From Oscheius dolichura (Eukaryota; Nematoda; Chromadorea; Rhabditida; Rhabditidae): a stretch of DNA of 64,000 nt. The stretch lies in NCBI GenBank assembly GCA_932521035.1, contig OW051495.1, positions 1,550,001-1,614,000 on the forward strand, given 5' to 3'. The position numbers and the translations under genes are program-made. Below are positions 43,401-53,200 of the stretch, piece by piece; positions within the stretch are counted from its first letter, which is position 1, and each line of letters opens with the position of its first letter. The notes beneath the pieces were generated by a model, which searched no databases, was not told the origin of the DNA, and worked only from the letters and a program-made list of their open reading frames with translations.

Positions 43401-44112
43401 TCTGAGAATCCACACCGTCAATTTTATGTACTCCACAAAAAGACTAGTAGAACTTGGAATGCCCATGAAAAATTATTAAAACAAGACTCCTCCGAAAACT
43501 CGACCAATGAAACATTTCCAGTTTGATAGTATTTCTACTTTGTGTGAAACTTTATTACAAACTTTCAGAAAGGCTTTATTAGGGTAAAGGAATCTTGGAA
43601 ATTTCAATACCAGTATTCCGTATGCTCTGTGATGAGACTGAGTTTTATTTCTCATCTATTGATTTTCATTCTGCTTATTTCGTTGTTCCAACAACTTCCT
43701 CGGTATACGCATTCTGATGTTCACGCAACGAAAGGGTTCCAGGTGAACACCGCTGGTTTATAGATAGATTGTTCATATTCCCCGACTCACCGCAATTCTG
43801 CTGCCCAGCGGTCCAAAATATTTCATCAATCCAAAAGTTTTCCCTGCCGGCAACGGGAGCAACAAACTGGGCATTTGTAGCCAATAAAGGGAGAAGGAGA
43901 ATAAAATATCCGTTATCTGGAAAAAAATAACAATTCTTCTCTCAAAAAAGGAGTCAAAGTACCGCCATTTTGCCCATCATCCGTTTGTAGCGACCCATTT
44001 GGGAGGGCGAATGTCGGAGGATGGTGTAGAGGAGGGAGAAGTTCAGAATCTCCGTCACTGCACAGATTATATTGATTATTATTTGATTCGGCGCGTAGTC
44101 AAATAGAACCAT
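40431..44112 (-). CDS. Nematode seven-transmembrane chemoreceptor (Str-type)
   Basis: A serpentine receptor of the nematode chemosensory superfamily, expected in ciliated neurons. Exon 1 (44112-43963) encodes MVLFDYAPNQIIINIICAVT and ends QMGRYKRMMGKMA, the TM1 plus first loop pattern of Str-like receptors. It joins in phase to ITDILFSFSLYWLQMPSLLL, which ends KTFGLMKYFGPLGSRIA (43920-43785), then CTLTAATAGATLLSVNDCCI, which ends YRYFVFYKLEAWLEAFVGIP (TM3 and its basic end, 42800-42680). Next comes an exon from MANYAQRRGLTAVMKTFPKD through IFVGVVFVFLLATGGANIGL to ALTKVLVAQ (41660-41420, TM5 and loop 3), and a last exon TAIPIVSITAPLALYPTAIY through VTEWIVIIAVGGYPLFNTLF (TM6-7) to KPYRDVIGRKARRLLFW. 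No TM4 exon was found between 42680 and 41690, where introns are swollen by repeats including a MITE. Confidence 0.75.
41090..41322 (+). mobile_element. MITE family A, copy 4 (chemoreceptor intron)
   Basis: CCCCCGAATTTCGGGCCGCCC, GAGTGTCGGGTGTTTGTGTC, TTGGTCATTTCTTGGTCGAT, CAAAAATTCAAAGACCTAGT, GACGATTCTAATGAACCC and CCAACTTTGACTGAG in the same order as the other copies. The terminal CATGTATG-type ends are lost. Confidence 0.7.
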
Positions 44113-44532
44113 TGTCTGGAAACGACAATTTTTGTGGTTCACCCCTAACATTTTACACAAAATGTAATCGCGCGCCGCGCTTCGCGCGCATGGCAGATAT
44201 CATTGAAGATTAATGCGAAAGGTGTCCCCCTTGGCCCGTTTCCAAAAATGAGGCTGATTATTTATGGATCATCTGTGGGAACAAATCGGGGTGGTTTGAA
44301 TGAACGGGCAAATTTGTTGAAGGGAAGATGACAATCTGATGGATCATAAAGGGCAATGAGGGTGTGAAACAGACGTTTTCTCTTTGGCTCTTCTATTATC
44401 GCTCTCTTTTTGTACATTCCTGACAAACCACAAGTATTCTTTGAGTTTATTTTTTAAAATAGTGATTTTTTTATATTTTGCACCGTAATTTATGAGGACA
44501 GTATAGCCGTTTCTTCAAATTGGACATCGGAA
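44113..44532. other. Short intergenic stretch
   Basis: Contains a GC-rich near-palindrome, CGCGCGCCGCGCTTCGCGCG (44170-44189), in otherwise AT-rich DNA. Nothing else was recognised. Confidence 0.5.
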
Positions 44533-44745
44533 TCACGAGAAAATTGCATTTTTATCCCAAAGTCGTAAATGCATTCCATTTCTGTGATCATAATCGTTGC
44601 GGGACCCATGAAAGGTCCTGCGACGATCATAATCACTTTTTGGTTTTTCAACCAGATTTCGATCATAAATGTTTATTTTTCTCGTGATACAGGCGTCCAT
44701 ATGCGAAAATAAATATACCATCGTGATCAGGAGAAAAAGGCGCAT
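44533..44745 (-). CDS. Small secreted charged peptide
   Basis: A single-exon frame of 70 codons. The N-terminus MRLFLLITMVYLFSHMDAC is a convincing signal peptide. The mature part of about 50 residues is very polar: TRKINIYDRN, then KSDYDRRRTFHGSRNDYDHR with two DYD(R/H)R motifs, then a short hydrophobic end. The two DYD motifs are encoded by the arms of an imperfect 23-base palindrome. Basic pairs (RRR, RK) could be processing sites as in neuropeptide precursors, but no repeated amidation motif is seen. The family is not recognised. Confidence 0.45.
   Translation of the reverse strand: MRLFLLITMVYLFSHMDACITRKINIYDRNLVEKPKSDYDRRRTFHGSRNDYDHRNGMHLRLWDKNAIFS
44584..44636. repeat. 23-bp inverted repeat with 7-base loop inside a reading frame
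   Basis: The left arm GTGATCATAATCGTTGCGGG-ACC and the right arm GGTCC-TGCGACGATCATAATCAC are separated by CATGAAA. There are four differences, all allowing G-U pairs in RNA read from one strand. The palindrome lies within the small secreted frame. Confidence 0.7.
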
Positions 44746-46330
44746 TTTTTAAGCCCAAGTTGTTTTAGGTCCCTGACAGTTCCTTTAAAAGGTTGAAAAG
44801 TACCGTAACCCGCCTAGTGAAAGATTCTCTCCCGTAAGCGTGCCCTAGTGCAAACGACCATCCCCAAACACCGTTTTTTTTTCGTTTTCGTGTGTTTTTT
44901 TCTTTTCGACTATGAAAATATTGACTAAAATTTGAAGGAAAGCCGAAAATAAAACAAAAAATTGTAAAAATTGATGCGAGATACGGTAAGATGAAGTTTG
45001 TCTTTTCTTTTTTCCAGCCAGAGTTCTGGTATAACCATCAAACCTGTTGAACCGGGGATTCTTCTATCTTCAACAAAACATTTTTACGTTTTTAATTTTT
45101 GCGAAAGAATATTGCTCTCTTTGTGAACTTGTAAGAGAGAAAAGCCTGAATAGAAGACCGTAGATAACAAAAAGACAATAATAAGGACGGGAAGGAGGCT
45201 TCTGCTGGAAAAAAAAGACTGCTATTCCATTGCAACGGATCTCTCTGTTCTGCAATGTGAATAACAGAAGACGCTCGCTTTTCTAGTCATAAGTAAACAG
45301 AAAAAAAACAAGATTAGTTGGAAAGTTGTTCCATGTTTTAGCGAAGGGTTATATGTTTAGCACGGCAGTGAAAGAATGTTTCACATATGGCTTGGATCTT
45401 GTAAAGTGTGTTGTAGTTCACAGATTTCAGACTAATGGATTTTATTAACTAGTTTTCAAACAAGCATTATAGGGGACAAAAAATGGAGCTTATATGAAGG
45501 CAGGAGAAAACATTAGAAGTTTAGTTGTTTTTTCACCGTATCGGTCGCCGCAGCAAGCACATAGAAAGTAACGCCTATATAAAGTCAGGATGAAACATTA
45601 GAAGGTCTGAGCATTATGATTAGCAGGGGGAAAATGAGTAAGTTGTGTTTTCCATAAATGTTCAGCTGTCGCATAGTGTCCGGCGAATGACAAATACGAC
45701 AACTAATCGAGTTTTTCAGCCGGCTATGGTGATTTCTGAACAAGAACAAAAATCAAATAATGGTTCGAGATGAGTGCTAAAGTAACCGACAAAATAGTCC
45801 CGCTAAACTATTGGAAGGAAGTTCAAGAACTCTTTATGGGGAATTTGGAACATTCGTCGGAGCTTTAGGCGAGTTGACGACTGTTTCGGCGAACAGTTAA
45901 CTTACCGTTGGTTTCGAGAAGCAATTGGGGAACGTTTGACACGTTAAGAACAACAACAATCTAGGGAACAAACAATAAGGTGGTCACAAAGACTCAAAGT
46001 AGGTTGACTACCTACTGAAACCGAGCACACCGCGCAACAACAACAACCAAACAACCTACACACCACACGTACTCTCAACTCAACTCCTCTCTCCCTAAAA
46101 AACAAATTGGGCGCGCGCTGGGCGCGGGAAAATGTACTAACGGCCTTTTACGTACTAGTCGTTGTCGTTCATCGTCTGCGCGACACATTCCGTTATTTCT
46201 TTGTTTGAATACGTTTTTCGACCACACTCAACTACTCTTCGATGGATTAGATCAATCGGCGTTTGCAAAGTTATGTAAGGGGGAAGAATCATTTTTATGT
46301 TTAGAAGATTTCATAAAATAACTTCTGGCC
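44746..46330. other. Gene-free AT-rich stretch
   Basis: No gene was found. Around 45990-46140 there is a CAACAACAACAACC-rich patch followed by GGGCGCGCGCTGGGCGCGGG, possibly promoter DNA, but no adjoining start exon is clear. Confidence 0.5.
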
Positions 46331-46510
46331 ATGGTGATTTCAATTTCATCTCCTGTGGCGTATAATACTGTTCTCAACTATCCAAAACGAATTTTAATAC
46401 CGTGTATTCGCGGATTCCAAATGCAATTTCCGACGGCAAATCATGTAGAAGACTGTAGACTAACGCCTCCGGTGCTCAGAGTCAAGATTTGGATGGTTCA
46501 GACGCCTTGA
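46331..46510 (+). CDS. Short unassigned frame
   Basis: An open frame of 59 codons (MVISISSPVAYNTVLNYPKR ... LRVKIWMVQTP) with balanced, non-repetitive amino-acid use and an upstream CC-ATGG context. There is no signal peptide, domain or good flanking splice sites. It may be an exon or chance. Confidence 0.2.
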   Translation: MVISISSPVAYNTVLNYPKRILIPCIRGFQMQFPTANHVEDCRLTPPVLRVKIWMVQTP

Positions 46511-48030
46511 TCGGTGGGTTGCCTCTCTCTTTCACATAATTTACAGCTATAGTCCAATCAGAAAGGCTAAGCGTTAAAAATAGACATTGAGTACTGTATT
46601 ATGTTTATAGGGATCCATAGAAACCGTTCTTGTGTTTTTCATCAGCTTTGCAACAGAGGGAACAATCTCCAAATGTCTAGCAATTCTTTATTGTATACCT
46701 AAAACATTCTACTCCAAACTCACTTTTCCCAAAAAAGCTTCATCCCCCGTTTATAATTGTATCTAGATCTTATTCATGTTCCTTCCAGCACTTTCTAAGT
46801 GTAATTTTACTACTAAAATGGTTCATCAACATCGGTTGTCAGCTCAAAATGACCAACGATCAATTACTCTCGCCGTCAACATGCGTAATACTGAAGAATT
46901 AAGAATTAACACCTTGAATTGTATCTGTCTCGAAGGAGTCTATCACCTGGCTCAGCAATGAAATTAGCAGCAGCCGTTTATTTGTGAAAGACACGTGGCC
47001 GATAGAATATTCTGGGCAACGTTCGAGAATGCAAAAAAAAACTGTCTAAAACAATAATAAGGGCGTAGCCAGGACAGATCAGGATTCATGAAGTTAGCTC
47101 TACTTAGGTTTTGCTCTTGAGATAAAAGAGCAGGGTGGAATGTTGATTTGATCGTATCATTGTGTAGGAGAGAGAAACTAGATGAGTAAAAGGGCAACAC
47201 AGGTCCGACCTATTCCAATTTTCTGGTCAACCACTTACTCTGTTCTTTCCTATCCCACGCTCTTTCTCCTCATTTGAATTCTCCCCGTTCCCAGAGCCAC
47301 TCACGGCCCCGTCACCTTTTTTTGAACCGTTCCCATGAAAAAGAAAGCCTCTTCACCCCCTCCGTGATTCATTTTGTCCTTTATTTCACAACTTGGCCAT
47401 TTGCCAGTGCCTGTGCGCGCTCTCATGTCTCATTTGAATTCTCCCTGTCCACAGAGCCGCTGCCTAGCCCCGTCATCTGTTTTTGACCCCCTTCCCGCTT
47501 GTAAACAGTCTCTTCCTTCCCTTCCAGCCGACCCTTTCGCTCGATTAGATCTGTAAACATCTCCCTCTCCCCCTTCCAATCCCCCCAGATGTGGCTTGAA
47601 CCTTCCACCTCTCTCCATTATCCTCAAAAACAGCTTGTTTACTCCTCTCCATGTCTGCTTGTCCTCCCTCAGTTCCATACTGTTTTCCCCGCTCTTTTTC
47701 GAAAGTTACGCGACCGCGTTGCGTTCCCTACGCCAGCGTGAGTCTAGTCCCCCGCTAATTCCTCACTATTCCCCCCTTTCCGCTTCTTTTTTCTTCTATA
47801 AAATAGAAATTAACTTTACTTTTTCAGGATCATACTTATCCTCAACTTCTTGGAGTTTTTACATATTGCCCTACACAAATGAAGCTGGCCTCTAGAATTA
47901 CGGGCAGGAAAGAAGCGGCCGTTCTCAACAACAGAAAACGCTGTGGTCTGGAAGAAGGCATACCATTTATTGGAAAAAACACAGCTGGTCTCGAAGAAGG
48001 TTACTGCTTATTGAACAGAAAGAATCGTGC
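46511..48030. other. Intergenic, pyrimidine-rich in its right half
   Basis: No complete gene. From 47230 to 47780 the plus strand is rich in C and T and contains a 160-base-period direct repeat: CATTTGAATTCTCCC.GT.C followed by CAGAGCC.CT...CCCCGTCA, at about 47269 and 47430. It resembles the pyrimidine-rich DNA before the SLC46-like gene and could be promoter or 5'UTR of the short gene at 48031. Confidence 0.5.
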
Positions 48031-48264
48031 ATGAAGACAGGGACAGGAAGAGAGCAGAAGGAAAAAGAAAGCGTGCAGCTTGACGAAATAGGAAGATTAA
48101 AAGAATTGCTCAAACTACAGGTGACCTTGATCTCAGCCCGTTTTAATCCTAAATTTCTTTAGATTGACAGCAGATTCCGGTCGACAAGAGAGATGGTAGC
48201 CCAGTTGGAAAAGGAATTGAAACGCCAGAAGCAAGAAGAACGGACCTCGTGTCAGTCCGTATGA
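48031..48264 (+). CDS. Short coiled-coil protein or 3' end of one
   Basis: Exons 48031-48120 and 48163-48264 join in phase over a 42-base intron with a TTTCTTTAG acceptor. Together they encode 63 aa: MKTGTGREQKEKESVQLDEI and GRLKELLKLQ, then RSTREMVAQLEKELKRQKQE, ending RTSCQSV. The heptad pattern (IGRLKELLKLQ, MVAQLEKELK) is a coiled coil. Upstream frames in the pyrimidine-rich stretch are weak, so it is unclear whether 48031 is the true start or this is the end of a longer gene. No family is recognised. Confidence 0.45.
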
Positions 48265-48360
48265 TTGACATCGACAAGAAAAAGTTTGCAATAAAAATAG
48301 ACAATGACGATTTATACTCTTGTCTCTCTCACTTTATGTGTGTAAGATGTGCCCCGCGGG

Positions 48361-48895
48361 TTAGGCGCTGTCCCCCCGGCTGCTGCTGTGGCTCACCGGG
48401 TCGTAGAGCCGGCTACAGAAGTACGTCTTCGCCCCGACCAGTTGCTTCCTCAACATCTCCTTTTCCCGGCCCAATACTTCCGTCTGACTCTCGAGTTGGC
48501 TCAATTCCTTCCGCATCCAGATAAAAATACCAACGGTGGCCAGGAGCAGTAGCAGGATTACTGTGACGGAGACGCCAATGACCAGGTAGAGGGAGCTGCG
48601 GTCGATCATTCCATCATAGTCACACGAGACGGGGGGCTGGGTCGTGGGGCCGGCCAAAACGGAGCTAAAAAGTAGGAGAAGAACGGGTGAAATCAGCTGA
48701 AAACGGCGATGAAAAGAGCAATAATATAGAGATTTTCCGCGCGCCCGCACCCGTGAAATCTCGGCAGCTGGGCCGTCCTTTAGAAGCGTGTCTCCTTCCC
48801 AGTTCCGCGAGCTGCCGAGACTTTACGTGTGCGGGCGCGCGGGGAATAGTAGCTTAGAAGTAGAAACATACCATAACAACCCGTTTGACGACCAT
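48361..48895 (-). CDS. Small type I membrane protein with coiled-coil tail
   Basis: Two exons: 48895-48872 (MVVKRVVM) and 48696-48361, joining in phase to 119 aa. The spliced start gives a good signal peptide (MVVKRVVMLISPVLLLLF, then SSVLAGP). A short ectodomain follows (TTQPPVSCDYDG), then a transmembrane helix (LYLVIGVSVTVILLLLLATV), WMRKE, and a heptad stretch LSQLESQTEVLGREKEMLRK. The simple unspliced frame would start at 48750 inside a hairpin element, which is unlikely. The 175-base intron consists mostly of that hairpin (family B, copy 3). The gene starts 221 bases downstream of the secreted gene at 49117 on the same strand, so the two could share an operon. The function is not recognised. 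Confidence 0.6.
48737..48842. mobile_element. Hairpin element family B, copy 3
   Basis: Arms CCGCGCGCCCGCACCCGTGA-AATCTCGGCAG and CTGCCGAGACTTTACGTGTG-CGGGCGCGCGG. It is longer and more GC-rich at the ends than copies 1 and 2 but has the same CACCCGT..AATCTCGGCAGCTG core. It lies in the intron of the small membrane-protein gene. Confidence 0.75.
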
Positions 48896-49116
48896 TTCCA
48901 GCGAAGAATGACCGTCTTTTGAAGAATTGAACAGTAGAACTTGGATATTACATGGGTTACTGTAATTTACCGGTTTTTTGGCAAAACAGGATATTTCTTA
49001 TTCGATCTACAACAATACTGTACCAAGAACGTTTTTATTGAATTTTATTCATGAAATTATGAAGAAGAGAAAATATTGAGCGGAACAATGAAATTTGGTC
49101 TTTATTGTATGAGTCC

Positions 49117-49425
49117 TTAGGTGAGGTAATAGCCAGTGATGCAGAGTTTCTCCTTAGGATTCTGAAATCCATTTTTTGTCTTTATCAAAAGGGAAAAACT
49201 CACGAGAACTTCTTTCGGCAGGAAGGGATGATCTCTGCCTTGAAGGAGATTGAAGTCCATGAGGGAGAGTCCCGTCTGGGCCAGGACATCCGCGACGGTG
49301 TTGGTCTGGAGGTCGCCGGCGGTGGTCCAATGCTGGCAGCGGATACGGATATTCGAATATTCCGCTATGTAGGCCGTGGTGAGGACGGCTACAGTAGCCA
49401 GGAGGAGGAAGAGGAGACGAGCCAT
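49117..49425 (-). CDS. Small secreted protein with LysM-like domain
   Basis: Exon 1 is 49425-49204 and exon 2 is 49161-49117, separated by a 42-base intron with GTGAGT...TTTCAG; the spliced product is about 88 aa. The signal peptide is MARLLFLLLATVAVLTTA. The mature part, RCQHWTTAGDLQTNTVADVL, AQTGLSLMDFNLLQ and ending VLNPKEKLCITGYYLT, follows the LysM plan: strand, helix with AxxxGLSxxxFxxLN-like text, second strand LxxxxKLCI. LysM modules bind chitin- or peptidoglycan-type glycans. The match is by pattern only. Because the intron is a multiple of three with no stop, the unspliced frame also stays open. Confidence 0.6.
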   Translation of the reverse strand: MARLLFLLLATVAVLTTAYIAEYSNIRIRCQHWTTAGDLQTNTVADVLAQTGLSLMDFNLLQGRDHPFLPKEVLVSFSLLIKTKNGFQNPKEKLCITGYYLT

Positions 49426-50265
49426 CTGGGGCAGGAGGCGGGGATACCTTCTCCAGTTGGGGGAGGGCTTTTATAGGAAACAGTGGCCATGTTATCGGGA
49501 TTTTCTTCAGATTCTGTCCCCGAGAGCCATTAATTTTATTGTTTACAAGTAGCCGAGTCACCCTATCAGCAGCCTGAAGTTCAGTTTCCCTGGTGAATCA
49601 TGATTTTTAGGGGGAAAGAGACGAGCAAAAGGGGTACAACGAACCCTAGCTGTATGATAACAGGACAGCTCATCTCGTATCAGGGGTGGAAACAATTACA
49701 GTATGTCAATTTGGTCGCTCCTTTACGGCGGGATTCCCTTTTTCGGTCGAATTTGTTTTGCCAGAAGAATAAAAACAGAGGCTCTGTTGGACGTGTAAAT
49801 CTCTATTTTGTAAATAAGCCTATCCGTGCCCCTGTAAAAGTGATTCTCGATTTGTTTTGGTGGGAGAAGTGGAGATAAATTTCCTGAACGGAAGTTATCT
49901 CACCAAGCTACGACCGAAGAGCTATTTCTTCGACTTTTTTTATTATGTTCCGTGGCTGTTATTTCAAAGATTTGCATAGTAAAGTAGCGATTTTTTGGAC
50001 TCTATTCGGTTCCTTGAGAATACAATACATTGCAGGTGCAATAGATGAGTAAAGTTGCTTCTCTTTTTTGATCTCTTTTTTCACTTTGTACTGCTCCAAC
50101 CCAGCTTTATGTGTTGCCCAGTAGAGTTACGTTTGATTCGTTGTCTTCTGTTCGAAATATTGCAATTTTATTAAAAAGTGAACAACCTTCTCAACAACAA
50201 TAATATTAGTAAATATAACAACGGGGATGATAACAAAATGAGACTCCTAAGGTTTGAGATCGAGT
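49426..50265. other. Intergenic
   Basis: Between the LysM-like gene and the 3' end of the succinyl-CoA ligase gene. No recognisable gene or repeat; overlapping short frames lack domains and splice signals. Confidence 0.5.
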
Positions 50266-53200
50266 TTAGATGGCGGCCACGGCCTTTTCAGCGGCTTCCG
50301 AGAGATTGTTGGCCGTGATGATGGGCAGTCCGGATTCTTTGAGCATTCGCCGTGCCTCGGCCACGTTTGTCCCCTCGAGACGGACAACCAACGGCACCGA
50401 GAGGTTGATCTTCTTACAGGCTTCGATCACACCGGTAGCAATGGTGGCACAGTTCACAATCCCGCCAAAGATATTCACCAAGACGCATTTTACCTGAAAA
50501 TGGGGGAATATTAATTTTGGGAGGGTTTCGGGGTGGATTTATAGAGATACCAAGGGAAAGGTTATTGATAAGAACCTTTGTGTAACAGTAAAATTTTGGA
50601 CAATTTGGATAATTTTTCCGAAAATGTTCTGAAAAGGCATGAAGCAGAAAAAGTGTCATTGATGACTATTAGCTGACGAATTCAAATAGCAACTACGTTG
50701 CACGATATTTATAAAAAGATAGGGATTGGTTTCCACTTTGCTCGTTTTTGGATATTATCAAAATAAAAAGTCGAAAATTTGTTGGAAACATTTCAGCACC
50801 ACTACAAGGCGATAATCAATCTCCTTGCCCTTCAAATATTTTGTACGTTTCTTGAAACAGCTTCAAATATTTTGAACTAGGGTAGCAAACCGGGAATTCG
50901 ATGTTTTTTTCCATTCAGGAAGCTTACAATAATCCCTAGTCCCCATAGCACTAATCAAAGTAATAATGAGATCGAGCAAAGTTTTCACATTTTTTTTTAT
51001 TTTGTCAACATGCCCATAAAGTTTGTTCCAAAAGCTATGATCCATTCCATACTCGGCAATCAGCCATCAATTTTCAAATATTGTAGGTATCAACATGGAA
51101 ATAAATGGATGCTTGGACCTTGAACAGCACTTCGAGAGAGGAGAGAGAATGTCAAAAACAAACAAAAAACGAACCCTGGGGTCACTGGTGATGATATTGA
51201 ATGCGTGATAGACTTGTTTCTCGTTGACGCCTCCCCCAACATCGAGGAAATTGGCCGGTTCTCCTCCTTTCAGTTTTATTTCATCCATCGTAGCCATTGC
51301 CAATCCGGCTCCATTTACTGAAAATTAATCGCTTTAGGACCTGCTTACAGTATCCCTACCCAAACAGGCGATATTTCCATCCAGCGCAATGTAATTCAAA
51401 TGGAATTTATGGGCCTCTACTTCCCGGGCATCCTAGAAAGTTTCATTTTGAAAGGGAAGAAAAAGGCGGGATTTACGTGGTCGGAATAGTCTTCCATGGC
51501 GAATATTTCCTTCTGCCGGAAGGCGGCGCTGTCGTCGAAGTTCATTTTGGCGTCGACGCAGTAGACATTCCCATCGTGGGTCTCGACGAATGGATTGATC
51601 TCCACCTGGGTCGCGTCGACGGCGATGAACAGCTCATAGAGGCGCTGGATCTCCTCGGTTGCCTGGAAAACGAATTTTTGGAATTTTTGTGTGCATATTC
51701 AATAGAAATAACCGTGTTTAGTATATAACTTCGGCATAAGAAAGAGCGCCTAAACATAGAAAACTATCAAAGATAACCGTCAATTTTTCGAGTTTTTCCT
51801 CCGAACAATAAGGATTTTGAAATTTGAATCCTCAATGGATTAGATGCTTATATAAATTATTCAAAATTGTAAAAAAAAAAGTTGCATAGGAAAATACTAG
51901 TTTCGTGCCTTTGACTCTATAGGCTATTGAGTGGATTTTCTCGTTCCTTCCAGTTTATAAAAGTATGGCAATTGGAATTGATGACAATTTATGAGCTATC
52001 GAAAATGAGTATCATGCTAAATTCTCCCATTCTGTCTTTCTTGCCGCTTACACAAAATCATTTTTCCGGCTAACTTTCTTCCATATATCAAACTATACGC
52101 TAATGGTCAGGTAATAAAGTGCTCCTGTTTCATAAAATTTATAAAATGGGCAATGGGAACCGAAGTCACTGTAGATATTGACTACATTAGCCGTTCAAAA
52201 ATCGCAATCCGTTCAGAATTTCTAGAAACTGCGGATACTTTGTTTCTACTGGAAGTAATTGTTTCAACGAAGTAATATAAACACTTCTGGATTATGACAA
52301 CCAATCGATTCCTGCCACGTACGCTTTTAGCTACAGTACTCCTTCCCCTTACCTTTCCCCTCAGTTCTCCTCCAAATCCAAGATTTTCTGCTATTTTATT
52401 TGCCTGGGCATCCGTCAGTCCTATTTCAATGTCTACCGGCTCCTGGAAATTCAAATATTTTGTTTCTTTTCTTTTCCGTTAGAAATAACCTTGAAAATGA
52501 GGTGAGGAGTCTGTTCGGCCACGTTCTCTATGTCCATTCCCCCGGCGGGAGAGGCCACAATCACTGGTCCATTCGACTCCCGGTCCATTAGAACAGCCAG
52601 GTATGTTTCACGCTTGATGGAGACGCCCTCGGCTATCATAACCTGGAAAATTAATTTTAGGCTCGGGGTCATTTCGGCCAATGGTCATTTTCGCCGGTAG
52701 AAAGTACGGTCGATTTTAATTCAGCCGGAGGATATTTCGACCGTCAGACAATTCAACCACTGGACGCTTAATTCACCGGTCGTTTCGGCCACAGTCGCTT
52801 CCGCCGCCGGACGTTTCGGCCAATTTTTTTCTGTAATTACGTAGCTTTTTTTATATTTTAGGGACAAGTGAAAAACATTTTCTTCGGCTTTTTTGGTTTT
52901 TTTGACGTTACAATATTACTTGCGATACAAAAACAAATATTTATTTAAACACAATAGGAATAATTATATCATAGACACGGCATCGGAAATGGAATCCAAG
53001 TCAGAGAGTGTTGGCAAATTTGGCGGGTTTGCGCCAGTGTGAATAATACTGGCCAACCTCTGATTTTTGAGCAGATCACGGGATTGCAGAGAGCGTTTCA
53101 CCTAAAAAATAAACTAGGAAGCGTTTAAAGCTTACTTTGCAATTTGGGTTAATTATGAGCATATCTACCGTCTTTTCTGTAATTGCAGACTCTTTTATCA

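Noticed and set aside
48361..48750. Single-exon reading of the small membrane protein beginning at 48750.
   Set aside because: That start lies within a transposon-like hairpin; the spliced form starting at 48895 gives a proper signal peptide and consensus splice sites.
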